From Exiguobacterium alkaliphilum 12/1 (GTDB taxonomy: Bacteria; Bacillota; Bacilli; Exiguobacteriales; Exiguobacteriaceae), in NCBI RefSeq assembly GCF_000714435.1, contig NZ_JJMW01000015.1, positions 124,001-188,000 on the forward strand: DNA of 64,000 nt, read 5' to 3'. The translations under genes and the position numbers were made by a program. Shown piece by piece: positions 45,018-54,384 of the stretch (its first letter is position 1; the number at the start of each line of letters is the position of its first letter). Under the pieces are notes generated by a model. That model had not been told where the DNA came from, did no database searches, and was given only the letters and a program-made list of their open reading frames with translations.

Positions 45018-45044
45018 TTACAAGCGTACAAAACATGATAATAT
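45018..45044 (+). promoter_or_regulatory. deoC promoter
   Basis: TTACAA at 45018-45023 and TAATAT at 45039-45044; the spacer is short (15) but TGA before the -10 makes it extended. Confidence 0.55.
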
Positions 45045-45050
45045 GTTAGA

Positions 45051-45073
45051 GGTCAGACCTATATGTCAGACTT
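45051..45073 (+). repeat. Direct repeat, possible deoC operator
   Basis: GTCAGAC occurs at 45052-45058 and 45065-45071, 13 bases apart; the first copy lies within AGGTCAGACCT, a 4-3-4 inverted repeat. It lies just downstream of the -10, a typical repressor position. Confidence 0.45.
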
Positions 45074-45097
45074 AACGATCAAAGGAGGAACTATACG

Positions 45098-45763
45098 ATG
45101 GAATTAGCACGTTATATCGACCACACGGCTTTAAAGGCTGAAACGACGAAAGATCAAATTACAAAGCTTTGCGAAGAGGCGCTTGAGTACAAATTTGCGA
45201 GCGTCTGTGTCAACCCGACATGGGTAAAGTATGCAGCAGAACAACTCAAGTCAGATGACGACGTGAAAGTATGCACGGTCATCGGCTTCCCACTCGGAGC
45301 CAACACGCCAGAAGTGAAGGCGTTCGAGACGAAAGATGCAATCGCGAACGGTGCAGATGAAGTCGATATGGTCATCAACATCGCAGCGTTGAAAGACGGC
45401 GACTTGGAGCTTGTCGAGCGCGACATCCGCGCGGTCGTGGAAGCAGCGAACGGTACGCTCGTTAAAGTCATCTTCGAAACGTGCATGCTCACGAAAGAAG
45501 AAATCAAGACTGCGGCCGAGTTGTCAGTCAAGGCTGGTGCAGACTTTGTGAAGACGTCGACTGGTTTCTCGACGGGCGGCGCGACGGTTGAAGATATTCG
45601 CCTCATGCGCGAAACGGTCGGCCCGGATGTTGGCGTGAAGGCATCGGGTGGCGTACGTGACTTTGAAGGCGCGAAAGCGATGATTGATGCGGGTGCGACG
45701 CGCATCGGCGCATCGGCTGGAATCGCCATCGTCACAGGCGGTCGTTCAGATAGCGACTATTAA
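45098..45763 (+). CDS. deoC: Deoxyribose-phosphate aldolase
   Basis: A 221-residue class I aldolase that cleaves 2-deoxyribose-5-phosphate into acetaldehyde and glyceraldehyde-3-phosphate in deoxynucleoside catabolism. [17 protein letters not shown] is the family start; the Schiff-base lysine is in [14 protein letters not shown], the second lysine in [10 protein letters not shown], and [11 protein letters not shown] is conserved. AAAGGAGG precedes the ATG. No nupC, pdp or deoR gene is adjacent, so its regulator must be elsewhere. Codon use leans to A/T endings more than its neighbours, suggesting good expression. Confidence 0.96.
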   Translation: MELARYIDHTALKAETTKDQITKLCEEALEYKFASVCVNPTWVKYAAEQLKSDDDVKVCTVIGFPLGANTPEVKAFETKDAIANGADEVDMVINIAALKDGDLELVERDIRAVVEAANGTLVKVIFETCMLTKEEIKTAAELSVKAGADFVKTSTGFSTGGATVEDIRLMRETVGPDVGVKASGGVRDFEGAKAMIDAGATRIGASAGIAIVTGGRSDSDY

Positions 45764-45773
45764 CAACTAGTGG

Positions 45774-45802
45774 TTGACCTCACGACTTAATTTCACTATA
45801 AT
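45774..45802 (+). promoter_or_regulatory. rpsU promoter
   Basis: TTGACC at 45774-45779, 17 bases, consensus TATAAT at 45797-45802. An ACGTGT-GAA-ACACGT hairpin lies in the short leader at about 45811-45825. Confidence 0.88.
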
Positions 45803-45861
45803 ATGATATGACGTGTGAAACACGTTTCCTTAGTCGTGTAATTCGGAGGGAGGGAAAACTA

Positions 45862-46035
45862 GTGGAAACTCGTGTCCGTAAAAACGAATCGCTTGAAGAC
45901 GCTCTTCGTCGTTTCAAACGCGGTGTTTCGAAAGATGGCACTCTTGCCGAAGTTCGCAAACGTCGTCACTACGAAAAGCCAAGCGTAAAACGTAAATTGA
46001 AATCAGAAGCTGCGCGTAAGCGTAAGAAATTCTAA
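45862..46035 (+). CDS. rpsU: 30S ribosomal protein S21
   Basis: S21 (57 aa) is a basic small-subunit protein involved in initiation. [20 protein letters not shown] and the terminal [11 protein letters not shown] are diagnostic. The start is GTG at 45862, preceded by GGAGGGAGGG; an upstream in-frame ATG at 45808 would add an 18-residue extension over the leader hairpin. It forms the rpsU-yqeY pair found in Bacillus. Confidence 0.96.
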   Translation: METRVRKNESLEDALRRFKRGVSKDGTLAEVRKRRHYEKPSVKRKLKSEAARKRKKF

Positions 46036-46068
46036 TTTCAGTTTCATTTGTAGAGAGGGTGTTAGCTC

Positions 46069-46518
46069 ATGAGTCTTCAAGAACGCTTGACGGACGACAT
46101 GAAGCAAGCCATGCGCGCCAAACAGAAAGATCGTCTTACGACGATCCGGATGGTCAAAGCGTCGCTCCAAAATGAGGCTATCAAATTTGGCCGACAAGAT
46201 CTTACTGAGGAAGAGGAACTCACGGTGCTCAACCGAGAGATGAAACAGCGCAGAGACTCCCTCCGAGAATTCGAAAGCGCTGGTCGTGAGGACCTTGCTT
46301 CTAAAGTTGCTGACGAGATTGTCGTGCTAGAGGCCTATATGCCTGAACAACTCTCTGAAGAAGAGGTCACTGCAATCGTCAAAGCAGCTATCGCCCAGAC
46401 GAATGCGTCGGCCCCATCTGATATGGGTAAGGTGATGGGCGTCGTCATGCCTCAAGTTAAAGGCAAGGCAGACGGTGGTCTTGTGAACCGAATCGTCAAA
46501 CAACAATTGACGAATTGA
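46069..46518 (+). CDS. yqeY: YqeY (GatB/YqeY domain protein)
   Basis: A 149-residue helical protein of the GatB/Yqey family, related to the tail domain of the GatB amidotransferase subunit that grips t[49 protein letters not shown] and [19 protein letters not shown] are characteristic. Role unknown, perhaps tRNA binding. It follows rpsU by 33 bases as in Bacillus and is closed by a terminator. Confidence 0.95.
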   Translation: MSLQERLTDDMKQAMRAKQKDRLTTIRMVKASLQNEAIKFGRQDLTEEEELTVLNREMKQRRDSLREFESAGREDLASKVADEIVVLEAYMPEQLSEEEVTAIVKAAIAQTNASAPSDMGKVMGVVMPQVKGKADGGLVNRIVKQQLTN

Positions 46519-46524
46519 ACGAAT

Positions 46525-46567
46525 TGGCAGGGTCTTTTGGAAATTCCAAAAGATTCTGCCTTTTTTT
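46525..46567 (+). terminator. Terminator of rpsU-yqeY
   Basis: A stem of about 16 bp (GGCAG..TCTTTTGGAA with TTCCAAAAGA..CTGCC) followed by seven T. Confidence 0.9.
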
Positions 46568-46575
46568 GCGTATTC

Positions 46576-46602
46576 TGAAACCACATTCAATCTCGTTTCG
46601 TA
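46576..46602 (+). promoter_or_regulatory. Sigma-W-like promoter of the nfeD-floA operon
   Basis: TGAAAC at 46576-46581 and CGTA at 46599-46602 with a 17-base spacer. Same architecture as the floT promoter at 12491. The homologous B. subtilis operon is sigma-W dependent. Confidence 0.78.
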
Positions 46603-46652
46603 TACACTAGAGATAAGAGGTAGCTTTTTATTTGGAAGGGGGTAGCAATACG

Positions 46653-47165
46653 ATGACATTTGGTCTCGGAGTGATTCTGACAGTGTTTTTCGTCGGAGTC
46701 GTCCTTCTTGGAATTGAAGTGTTCGTTGCCGGTTTTGGGTTGTTTGGAGTGCTCGGTATAGGTGCGGTCGTCGCCAGTCTGATTATGGCAGGCGCCACGA
46801 TCGGTCAGTTGTGGCTATCGCTCGGTTTGGCCACGGCCATCGTTGCCGGACTTGGATTTTGGGCGTATCGACGTTTGCAGTCGAATCGGTCGCTCATGTA
46901 CAAGGGCCTTATTTTGACGGACTCGACGTCGTCAGAAAAAGGTTACTTGTCTCACGCCGACAAACAAAGTTTGCTCGGTAAGGTCGGCGTCACATTGACA
47001 CCACTTCGTCCAGCGGGTACCGCTGAGATTGAAGGAGAACGAATCGATGTCGTGACAGAGGGTAGCTATCTCGATCAACAAACTAAAATTCAGGTGTATA
47101 AAGTGGATTCAGGACGCGTCGTCGTCCGAAGCTTTGTAGAGCCGAAGGAGGATGTAACAGAATGA
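46653..47165 (+). CDS. NfeD-like membrane protein (short form)
   Basis: A 170-residue NfeD protein without the N-terminal protease domain of the Bacillus YqeZ type. About three membrane helices (5-30, 33-55, 60-75) are followed by an OB-fold tail ([33 protein letters not shown]). It overlaps the floA start (ATGA) and shares the sigma-W-like promoter. ATG at 46653 has GGGGGT about nine bases upstream; a start at 46632 lacks a site. Presumed microdomain partner of FloA. Confidence 0.87.
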   Translation: MTFGLGVILTVFFVGVVLLGIEVFVAGFGLFGVLGIGAVVASLIMAGATIGQLWLSLGLATAIVAGLGFWAYRRLQSNRSLMYKGLILTDSTSSEKGYLSHADKQSLLGKVGVTLTPLRPAGTAEIEGERIDVVTEGSYLDQQTKIQVYKVDSGRVVVRSFVEPKEDVTE

Positions 47166-48145
47166 CACCAGAACTATTGACCACGTTACTCATCTCAGGT
47201 GGAGGTTTGATTGCCCTAGCGGTATTCTTCACGTTCGTACCGGTAGGATTATGGATTAGCTCGTTCGCAGCAGGCGTTCACGTTTCAATCTTTACGCTCG
47301 TCGGGATGCGTCTCCGTCGCGTCGTCCCATCGAAAATCGTCAACCCGCTCATTAAAGCGGTGAAAGCCGGACTCGGTTTGAACACGAACCAACTCGAGAG
47401 TCACTTCCTTGCCGGCGGTAACGTCGACCGTGTCGTCAACGCATTGATTGCGGCACACCGCGCCAACATCGAGCTGTCGTTCGAACGAGCGGCAGCGATT
47501 GATCTCGCTGGTCGGAACGTGCTTGAAGCGGTCCAAATGTCGGTTAACCCGAAAGTGATTGAAACACCGTTTATCGCTGGTGTGGCGATGGATGGGATCG
47601 AAGTAAAGGCGAAAGCCCGCATCACGGTTCGCGCCAACATCGACCGTCTCGTCGGTGGTGCCGGTGAAGAGACGATCATTGCCCGTGTCGGGGAAGGGGT
47701 CGTTTCAACGATCGGTTCGCAAAACAATCATAAGCACGTACTTGAAAACCCGGATTTGATTTCACGTACAGTATTGACGAAAGGTCTTGATTCAGGGACG
47801 GCGTTCGAGATTCTCTCGATTGATATTGCCGACATTGATATCGGTAAGAACATCGGTGCGGTACTTCAAACAGACCAAGCCGAAGCCGACAAAAAGATTG
47901 CCCAAGCGAAGGCGGAAGAGCGCCGTGCGATGGCGATTGCTCGCGAACAAGAGATGAAATCTTCTGTTGAAGAGATGCGCGCGAAAGTTGTCGCAGCTGA
48001 AGCCGAAGTCCCACTCGCGATGGCCGAGGCACTCCGCCACGGTAAACTCGGTGTCATGGACTACGTCAACTACTTGAACGTCCAAGCCGATACAGACATG
48101 CGTAAAGCGATCGGTCACCCAGTCGAATCTGACAATAGAGAGTAA
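47162..48145 (+). CDS. floA: Flotillin-like protein FloA
   Basis: A 327-residue flotillin that forms membrane microdomain assemblies. A hydrophobic N-terminus (about 7-50) is followed by the SPFH-type domain ([37 protein letters not shown]) and an Ala/Glu-rich coiled coil ([28 protein letters not shown]). The C-terminal [19 protein letters not shown] is conserved in FloA. It differs from FloT (505 aa) in length and in lacking the extended coiled coil. Its start overlaps the nfeD stop. The six-base spacing to the next gene suggests a three-gene operon. Confidence 0.95.
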   Translation: MTPELLTTLLISGGGLIALAVFFTFVPVGLWISSFAAGVHVSIFTLVGMRLRRVVPSKIVNPLIKAVKAGLGLNTNQLESHFLAGGNVDRVVNALIAAHRANIELSFERAAAIDLAGRNVLEAVQMSVNPKVIETPFIAGVAMDGIEVKAKARITVRANIDRLVGGAGEETIIARVGEGVVSTIGSQNNHKHVLENPDLISRTVLTKGLDSGTAFEILSIDIADIDIGKNIGAVLQTDQAEADKKIAQAKAEERRAMAIAREQEMKSSVEEMRAKVVAAEAEVPLAMAEALRHGKLGVMDYVNYLNVQADTDMRKAIGHPVESDNRE

Positions 48146-48150
48146 TCGAT

Positions 48151-48615
48151 ATGGATGGACTGTGGGTACTCCTACTCGCCGCGTTCGGGATCGCCTCGGC
48201 GGTCATGAAGCGGTTAGAGAAATCCTCGTCGACGACGGGAGAGCGTCCCCCAAGTTCGGACTTGAAACGCTATCTCGATACGGTCGGCGATATGATGAAA
48301 GAAGTCGAAGGTTCGCTTGAGGAACCGAAGCAAGGACAAGGCCAGGGACAAAAACTGCGACGCCGCGTCGCGGCTCCTGCGGCCCCGGAACAAACGTTAG
48401 GTCGTCCTTACGACCCAGACCGTCACGCGCCGAAGTCGCGAGAGCGACAACCGGCCGTCAGTCGGGAGTTTGAACAGACGGTGAAGATTCCGCCAATCAC
48501 GGAGGCGGAATCGACACGTCCACAACCACAACCACGCATGTCGATGAAGCAAGTGAGACAAGCGGTCGTGTGGAGTGAAATCATTCAGCCACCCGTTTCA
48601 AAACGTAAGCGCTGA
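48151..48615 (+). CDS. Membrane-anchored Pro/Gln-rich protein of the floA operon
   Basis: A 154-residue protein with one N-terminal membrane helix (about 3-20, LWVLLLAAFGIASAVMKRL), a short charged helix (SSDLKRYLDTVGDMMKEVEGSLEE), and a long disordered tail rich in Pro, Gln and Arg ending in a conserved-looking segment MSMKQVRQAVVWSEIIQPP. I do not recognise a family; it takes the place of Bacillus yqfB but does not obviously resemble it. The membrane anchor and position suggest a FloA-associated factor. It ends at a long terminator. Confidence 0.7.
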   Translation: MDGLWVLLLAAFGIASAVMKRLEKSSSTTGERPPSSDLKRYLDTVGDMMKEVEGSLEEPKQGQGQGQKLRRRVAAPAAPEQTLGRPYDPDRHAPKSRERQPAVSREFEQTVKIPPITEAESTRPQPQPRMSMKQVRQAVVWSEIIQPPVSKRKR

Positions 48616-48618
48616 ATG

Positions 48619-48695
48619 AAGCAGTGACGGGAACCGCCTTGATGTGTTGGTTTAATCCAACAATCAAGTGCGGTTCTTCTCGTTGCTGCTTTTTT
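48619..48695 (+). terminator. Long terminator of the nfeD-floA operon
   Basis: Interrupted arms GCAG..GGAACCGC..TTGAT..TGTTGG and CCAACA..ATCAA..GCGGTTC..CTGC fold into a hairpin of roughly 25 pairs ending in six T. It is unusually long for a plain terminator. Confidence 0.8.
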
Positions 48696-48787
48696 GCTCG
48701 TGAAAGGGGCGGTCTTTCTTTCACGAACGGCTTGATAGTGCTAAAGTAAAGAGGGAACAATCTATTCAAGAGGGGGAGTATCATCCA

Positions 48788-49750
48788 TTGATTATGACTG
48801 ATAAAATTCCGTTCGTCATGGAGCATGCGAACGAAGCACAAGCACTCCTTGGACCGAAAGACGAAGTGTTCGAAGCTATCGAATCTGAGCTTTCCGTCGC
48901 ATTGACACCTCGAGGAGAAGAACTCATCATTCAAGCAGACTCAGCCGATACGTTAGAGCTGACGAAACAAGTCGTCAAGACGTTGCAACAGCTCGTAAAG
49001 AAAGGCGCACGTTTGAACGAGAGCGATGCGATCAGCGTGATTCAACATATTCAAGTCGGGAAAGGTGACGAGTTGCTCGAACATTACGAACGCGTCGTCT
49101 TCACGACGAGCAAAGGGAAGCCGATTCGTGCGAAGACGGTCGGGCAGAGCCGTTACGTTCGCGCCATCGAGCGCCGTGACCTCGTCTTCGGAATCGGTCC
49201 GGCCGGTACGGGGAAAACGTATTTGGCGGTCGTCTTAGCCGTCCGTGCCTTGAAGGAAGGTCAAGTGAAACGCATCATCTTGACACGACCTGCCGTTGAA
49301 GCCGGAGAGAGCCTAGGCTTTTTACCGGGCGACTTGAAAGAGAAAGTCGATCCGTATTTGCGTCCGCTTTATGATGCCTTATTCGACGTCTATGGCGTCG
49401 AACAGACGAATCGCCTGCTCGAGCGCGGGACGATTGAAGTCGCCCCGCTCGCCTATATGCGAGGACGGACGCTCGAGGACGCGTTCGTCATCCTAGACGA
49501 GGCACAGAACACGACGAAAGAACAGATGAAGATGTTCCTGACTCGACTCGGTTTCGGGTCGAAGATGGTCGTCACGGGTGACTTGACGCAAGTCGACTTA
49601 CCGAAAGGGAAAGCGTCCGGCTTACAAGAGGCGCTCCGCCTGTTAGAAGGGGTAGACGGGATTCATTTCGAGCACTTTACCGCTTCGGACGTCGTGCGCC
49701 ATCCACTCGTCAAGAAAATCATCAACGCCTATAGCACGGATCTTACATGA
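48788..49750 (+). CDS. phoH: PhoH family ATPase
   Basis: A 320-residue PhoH-like P-loop ATPase, probably acting on RNA near YbeY. The Walker A motif is [11 protein letters not shown] near residue 137 and Walker B is [13 protein letters not shown]; the N-terminal part is KH-like (EDQAD-type, [18 protein letters not shown]). TTG at 48788 has GGGGGAG nine bases upstream; ATG at 48794 is an alternative. Its stop codon region overlaps the first possible pgpH start. In Bacillus yqfC and yqfD (sporulation) stand before phoH; here they are missing. Confidence 0.93.
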   Translation: MIMTDKIPFVMEHANEAQALLGPKDEVFEAIESELSVALTPRGEELIIQADSADTLELTKQVVKTLQQLVKKGARLNESDAISVIQHIQVGKGDELLEHYERVVFTTSKGKPIRAKTVGQSRYVRAIERRDLVFGIGPAGTGKTYLAVVLAVRALKEGQVKRIILTRPAVEAGESLGFLPGDLKEKVDPYLRPLYDALFDVYGVEQTNRLLERGTIEVAPLAYMRGRTLEDAFVILDEAQNTTKEQMKMFLTRLGFGSKMVVTGDLTQVDLPKGKASGLQEALRLLEGVDGIHFEHFTASDVVRHPLVKKIINAYSTDLT

Positions 49751-49767
49751 CGAAAGGGGGGGCACTG

Positions 49768-51849
49768 ATGCAACGAGCACGTCATTGGACGGTGGCGGCG
49801 ATTTCAATCGTCTTCTTCCTCATCCTTGGGGCAATCCTTTACTTTACAGTGCGCCCGACCATCATAAGCGTCGAACCACTCGGGATTGCCGAACAGGATA
49901 TCCGCTCACCGATCACAATCGAGGACCGCGTGGCGACGGAATGGTTGAGGCAAGAAGCGACGAACGCCGTCGGCAGCCAGTTCTCGCTTCGCCGTGAGTT
50001 CGCCGATCAACAGATTGCGAAAGTCGAGCAGCTGTTCGCGGCGTTCGAGAACACGGATGACGAGACAGAATTAGCCGACATTAAAAGTCGTCTCAACTCG
50101 ACTGATGCGAACGGATTTCTTGGGGACGATGAGTTGAACGCGTTGCTCCAGGCGAGTGAAAACACGCGAAGAACGGTCGAAGATGTCACCGTGACGGCGC
50201 TTCAGGAAGTTATGGGGAATCGCATCGAGACGAGTTCCGACTCAATCGCCGATGCACGAGACCGCGCCGGGACGCTCATCGATCAATCACCGCTCTCGCT
50301 CGAGTTTCGGACGATTGCCAAAAGCTTGAGCGACCAGCTCATCGTGCCGAACTACGTCTTCGACTCAGAAGCGACGCGGCAAAAGGAACAAGAAGCGGTC
50401 GATGCTGTCGACCCGGTCATCATTCAAGAGGGTCAACTGCTCGTCAATCAAGGAGAAGTCGTCACGCGCGAGATTTATCGTAAGCTCGAACTGAGTGGTG
50501 CCATTGACCCGAACCGATCGTTCGCACCGCTTTTCGGATCATACTTATTGAGCGGCCTGCTGACAGCTGGATTTTTGTTTATGTTGATTCGCTCAAAGAT
50601 CAATGAGCTATTGCTCCGACCGAAAATCTTGATTACGGTATATGGTCTCTTGTTATTCCAACTTGGACTCTTTTTCGGAGTTGGCTATATCGGCATCGAA
50701 TTCACAACGTACGCCTATGTGCTCGCGCCGACGGCCTTCGTCGTATTACTGCTCCGGATTTTGGTCGATGAACGCGTCGCCCTCGCATCGGCGTTGATCA
50801 CGATGATTGCCGGGGCGATTGTCGTCAGTTATGGACAGAATACGAGCTTCATGACGCTCGTTTATTTCGCGACGGGAAGCTTCCTCGCGGTGTTCTTGGT
50901 CGAACCGAAGATTCAGCGGAAGCGACTGTTCTTGTCCGGCATCTTGCTCGGGATCATCAATATCATCATGGTGCTCGCCTTGTTGTTCTTACGAAACACG
51001 CAAGTGACATGGGAGATGGCGGCTTACTTGTCCGGCTTCGCCGTCGTCGGAGCGCTCTTGTCCATCGTGCTCACGTTCGGCTTCTTGCCGTTCCTCGAAC
51101 CGTGGTTCGGCGTCTTGTCATCCGGACGCCTCGTCGAACTGATGAGCCCGACTCACCCGCTCTTGCGGAAGTTGTTGATGGAGGCGCCAGGCACGTATCA
51201 TCACAGCATGATGGTCGCCAATTTGGCCGAGTCGGCGTGTGAGGCGATCGGGGCCGACGGATTGCTCGCCCGCGTGGCGAGTTATTACCACGACCTCGGA
51301 AAGACCGAACGACCGCTCCATTTCATCGAGAATCAACAGAACGGCGTCAATCCGCATGACCGACTCACTCCTGAAGAGTCGGCCGATATCATCATGGCCC
51401 ATCCGTATGACGGGGCCGATCTTCTGCGGCGCTACAAGTTGCCACAAGAGATTATCGACATCGCCGAACAACATCACGGTACCTCGCTGTTGAAGTTCTT
51501 TTACGTGAAGGCGAAAGAGACGCGTGACGTATCCGAATCGCGCTTCCGTTATCCGGGTCCGAAACCGCAGACGCGTGAGGCGGCCGTCGTCATGATCGTC
51601 GATTCAATCGAGGCCGCGGTCCGGTCTCAAAAACAACCGACGCCCGACCGCATCCGTCAGCTCGTTAATGGCATCATTCGCGATAAGCTGCAAGACGGTC
51701 AGTTTGAAGATTGTGATTTGACGACGAAAGAAGTATGGCGTGTCGGCGAGAGTGCCTGTGAGACGTTGACTGGCCTCTTCCATGAACGCATCGAATATCC
51801 AGAACTAAAGAAAGAAGGCGACATGCATGCAAATCATCTCGAACGATGA
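49768..51849 (+). CDS. pgpH: Cyclic-di-AMP phosphodiesterase PgpH (7TM-HD)
   Basis: A 693-residue membrane enzyme that degrades c-di-AMP. One N-terminal helix (about 6-25), an extracellular 7TMR-HDED domain (about 50-265), seven membrane helices (about 270-455) and a cytoplasmic HD domain follow. The HD metal motif is visible in GTYHHSMMVANLAESACEAIG, ASYYHDLGK, MAHPYDGADLLRRY and AEQHHGTS. ATG at 49768 is preferred (AAAGGGGGGG upstream); ATG at 49747 overlaps the phoH stop. It overlaps ybeY by 23 bases. Confidence 0.94.
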   Translation: MQRARHWTVAAISIVFFLILGAILYFTVRPTIISVEPLGIAEQDIRSPITIEDRVATEWLRQEATNAVGSQFSLRREFADQQIAKVEQLFAAFENTDDETELADIKSRLNSTDANGFLGDDELNALLQASENTRRTVEDVTVTALQEVMGNRIETSSDSIADARDRAGTLIDQSPLSLEFRTIAKSLSDQLIVPNYVFDSEATRQKEQEAVDAVDPVIIQEGQLLVNQGEVVTREIYRKLELSGAIDPNRSFAPLFGSYLLSGLLTAGFLFMLIRSKINELLLRPKILITVYGLLLFQLGLFFGVGYIGIEFTTYAYVLAPTAFVVLLLRILVDERVALASALITMIAGAIVVSYGQNTSFMTLVYFATGSFLAVFLVEPKIQRKRLFLSGILLGIINIIMVLALLFLRNTQVTWEMAAYLSGFAVVGALLSIVLTFGFLPFLEPWFGVLSSGRLVELMSPTHPLLRKLLMEAPGTYHHSMMVANLAESACEAIGADGLLARVASYYHDLGKTERPLHFIENQQNGVNPHDRLTPEESADIIMAHPYDGADLLRRYKLPQEIIDIAEQHHGTSLLKFFYVKAKETRDVSESRFRYPGPKPQTREAAVVMIVDSIEAAVRSQKQPTPDRIRQLVNGIIRDKLQDGQFEDCDLTTKEVWRVGESACETLTGLFHERIEYPELKKEGDMHANHLER

Positions 51850-52303
51850 ACATGGATTACTGACGAGCGCACAACGTGAACTCGTCGAAGCGATTTTAGT
51901 CCACGCCGCAACAGAAGAAGACGTCGAGGAACCGAGTGAACTCTCGGTCACGTTCTTGACGAACGAGTTGATTCAAGAAATCAATCGGGATTGGCGCGGC
52001 AAAGATGCCCCGACGGATGTGATCAGTTTCGCGTTCGATGAGATGGGGGAAGAAGAGATGGATTTCATGCTCGACGAAGACGAGCCGCGCCTCCTCGGCG
52101 ACCTCGTCATCTCGGTCGAGCGTTGTCGGGAACAAGCGGCGGACTACGGCCACTCATTCGAACGAGAACTCGGTTTCTTGGCAATCCACGGCTTCTTACA
52201 TCTCCTCGGGTACGACCATATGACGCCGGAAGACGAGGCGGAAATGACGGCTCGGCAAGAAGAAGTGCTCGCCCATTTTGAGTTGAAGCGAGGCGAGGTG
52301 TGA
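51827..52303 (+). CDS. ybeY: Endoribonuclease YbeY
   Basis: A 158-residue zinc-dependent RNase for 16S rRNA 3' maturation and ribosome quality control. The metal motif HxxxHxxxxxH is clear in AIHGFLHLLGYDH, and NRDWRGKDAPTDVISFAFDE is conserved. The gene starts 23 bases inside pgpH and its end overlaps dgkA by four bases, making phoH-pgpH-ybeY-dgkA a compact run with translational coupling. Confidence 0.96.
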   Translation: MQIISNDEHGLLTSAQRELVEAILVHAATEEDVEEPSELSVTFLTNELIQEINRDWRGKDAPTDVISFAFDEMGEEEMDFMLDEDEPRLLGDLVISVERCREQAADYGHSFERELGFLAIHGFLHLLGYDHMTPEDEAEMTARQEEVLAHFELKRGEV

Positions 52304-52644
52304 GACCGTTTTGGTTCGCCGTGCAAGGGATTGTGCACGCGGCGCGGACCGAGCGGAATATGCGGATTCACCTCATCGCGAGCCTCCTCGTCGTTGTGTT
52401 CGCGATATGGCTCGACACGACGACGATGGAGAACTTGTTGTTATTTGGTTGGATCATTCTCGTCATTTCGTTAGAATTACTCAATACGGCCGTCGAACGG
52501 ACGGTCGATCTTGTGACGCGCGACGTGAGGCCACTCGCCAAACAAGCGAAAGATGTGGCCGCTGGTGCCGTGCTTGTCGCCTCAGTCGGTGCGGCCGTAA
52601 CGGCCCTCGTCATCTATTTACCGTATCTTCTCGCGCTCGTGTGA
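52300..52644 (+). CDS. dgkA: Undecaprenol kinase (DgkA family)
   Basis: A 114-residue integral membrane kinase with three helices, which phosphorylates undecaprenol in Gram-positive bacteria to replenish the cell-wall lipid carrier. The active-site motif [14 protein letters not shown] is present; the N-terminus ([23 protein letters not shown]) is an amphipathic helix. GTG at 52300 overlaps the ybeY stop (GTGA). In Bacillus cdd (cytidine deaminase) follows; here the next gene is era. Confidence 0.93.
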   Translation: MRPFWFAVQGIVHAARTERNMRIHLIASLLVVVFAIWLDTTTMENLLLFGWIILVISLELLNTAVERTVDLVTRDVRPLAKQAKDVAAGAVLVASVGAAVTALVIYLPYLLALV

Positions 52645-52687
52645 ACGGGCGCGTCCTTATTCAAGACAATATGAAAGCAGGTGCACT

Positions 52688-53596
52688 ATGTATCAAGAAG
52701 ATTTTAAATCAGGATTCGTCTCGATTATCGGTCGCCCGAACGTCGGGAAATCTACATTTTTAAACCGCGTGATTGGCCAAAAGATTGCCATCATGTCGGA
52801 TAAGCCACAGACGACGCGCAACAAAGTCCAAGGGGTGTACACGACCGACGACGCTCAAATCATTTTCATCGACACGCCAGGGATTCATAAACCGAAACAC
52901 CGCCTCGGTGATTTCATGATGAAAGTCGCGACGAACGCCTTGCGTGAAGTCGATGCGATTCTTTTCATGGTCAACGTGACGGAACCGCGTGGCGCGGGCG
53001 ATGATTTCATTATCGAAAAGTTGAAAGGGCTCGACACGCCGATCATCCTCGTCATGAACAAAATCGATATGATTCATCCGGATGAGATTCCAGCCGTGAT
53101 TGAACAATATAAAAACCAGCTCGATTTTGCGGCATATGTCCCAATCTCGGCACTTCAAGGGAACAACGTCGAACCACTTCTTAAAGAGATTAAAAAGTTA
53201 CTTCCGGAAGGCCCGATGTATTACCCGGCCGACCAAGTGACCGATCACCCGGAACGGTTCATCATCTCTGAACTGATTCGTGAGAAAGTGCTCCATAAGA
53301 CGCGTGACGAAGTGCCGCACTCGATTGCCGTCGCCATCGAGTCGATTAAAAAACGCGAGAACTCGGAGATGGTCGATGTCGAGGCGGTGATCATGGTCGA
53401 GCGCGATTCGCAAAAAGGAATCGTCATCGGCAAAAAAGGTGCGATGCTCCGTGAAATTGGGACCGAAGCCCGTCAGGATATCGAGATGCTCCTCGGGACG
53501 AAAGTGTATTTGAACCTTTGGGTGAAAGTACAGAAGGACTGGCGCAACAAGATGGGCCAACTGCGCGATCTCGGTTTCCGCGACGACGAGTATTAA
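52688..53596 (+). CDS. era: Ribosome assembly GTPase Era
   Basis: Era (302 aa) binds 16S rRNA near its 3' end and assists 30S maturation. GTPase motifs: G1 GRPNVGKST, the G2 region around [13 protein letters not shown]3 DTPGI, G4 NKID. A C-terminal KH domain contains [25 protein letters not shown], with the GxxG loop as GKKG. GCAGGTG precedes the ATG. It is followed four bases later by recO, as in Bacillus. Confidence 0.98.
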   Translation: MYQEDFKSGFVSIIGRPNVGKSTFLNRVIGQKIAIMSDKPQTTRNKVQGVYTTDDAQIIFIDTPGIHKPKHRLGDFMMKVATNALREVDAILFMVNVTEPRGAGDDFIIEKLKGLDTPIILVMNKIDMIHPDEIPAVIEQYKNQLDFAAYVPISALQGNNVEPLLKEIKKLLPEGPMYYPADQVTDHPERFIISELIREKVLHKTRDEVPHSIAVAIESIKKRENSEMVDVEAVIMVERDSQKGIVIGKKGAMLREIGTEARQDIEMLLGTKVYLNLWVKVQKDWRNKMGQLRDLGFRDDEY

Positions 53597-53599
53597 GCG

Positions 53600-54349
53600 A
53601 TGTTACAAAAAGTCACGGGAATCGTCATCCGCACGGTCAATTACGGTGAGTCGAACAAAGTCGTGACGTTGTTCACCGAAGAGCTCGGTAAGGTCGCCGT
53701 CATGGCACGGGGGGCGAAGAAGCCAGGCAGTCGTCTTCATTCGTCGAGTCAACCGTTCGTCGAAGCCGTCTATATCTTTCCGGCGAGTCGTGGCCTTGGC
53801 CAATTGAAATCGTCGGATGTAATCACGTCGTACCCAGAAATCCGAAAAGACGTCGAGCGGATGGCGTATGCGATGTATTGGCTCGAACTCGTCGACCGGA
53901 CCGTCGAGGACCGCGTGCCGAACCGTCCGCTCTACCGCATCTTGAACGAGGCGCTTCAGGCGCTCAATGCCGGGATGGACGCGGAGGTGATCACGCACCA
54001 CTTTGAGCTGCGTATTCTTCACTTGCTCGGTGTCGCCCCGGTATTGACCGGATGCATCCGCTGTAACGACGTGACCGACCCGATGTACTTTTCGGTGACG
54101 GCGGGTGGCTTCCTGTGTGCACGTCATAACGAGGAAGGCTCGATTCGTTTGAGCGAACGGTTGGCGAAGCTGCTGTATTGGATGAGCCGTCATGAGCTTT
54201 CCGAGTTCAGCAACGTCCCGCTCACGAAAGAGACGCGGCTACTTCTTAGGCAACTGTTCGACGCCTATATGGATTCATACAGCGGACTCCGTCTCAAGAC
54301 GAAGCGCGTGCTCGATCAAATGCAACGACTTCATTTGAACGATGATTGA
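53600..54349 (+). CDS. recO: DNA repair protein RecO
   Basis: RecO (249 aa) works with RecR to load RecA onto SSB-coated gaps. An N-terminal OB-fold (VTGIVIRTVNYGESNKVVTLFTEELGKVAVMARGAKK) is followed by helices and a zinc-type cysteine group (CIRCNDVTDP and FLCARH). Near-family length. The glycine T-box promoter overlaps its stop codon. It closes the era-recO pair. Confidence 0.96.
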   Translation: MLQKVTGIVIRTVNYGESNKVVTLFTEELGKVAVMARGAKKPGSRLHSSSQPFVEAVYIFPASRGLGQLKSSDVITSYPEIRKDVERMAYAMYWLELVDRTVEDRVPNRPLYRILNEALQALNAGMDAEVITHHFELRILHLLGVAPVLTGCIRCNDVTDPMYFSVTAGGFLCARHNEEGSIRLSERLAKLLYWMSRHELSEFSNVPLTKETRLLLRQLFDAYMDSYSGLRLKTKRVLDQMQRLHLNDD

Positions 54350-54374
54350 CTTTTTCGACAAGATTCGATACCAT
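54346..54374 (+). promoter_or_regulatory. glyQS T-box promoter
   Basis: TTGACT at 54346-54351 (overlapping the recO stop codon), 17 bases, TACCAT at 54369-54374. Confidence 0.55.
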
Positions 54375-54384
54375 AATCTACGAT

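Noticed and set aside
53603-54193. 196-residue minus-strand frame opposite recO
   Set aside because: recO is certain by homology and operon position; the reverse frame is His/Arg-rich shadow sequence.
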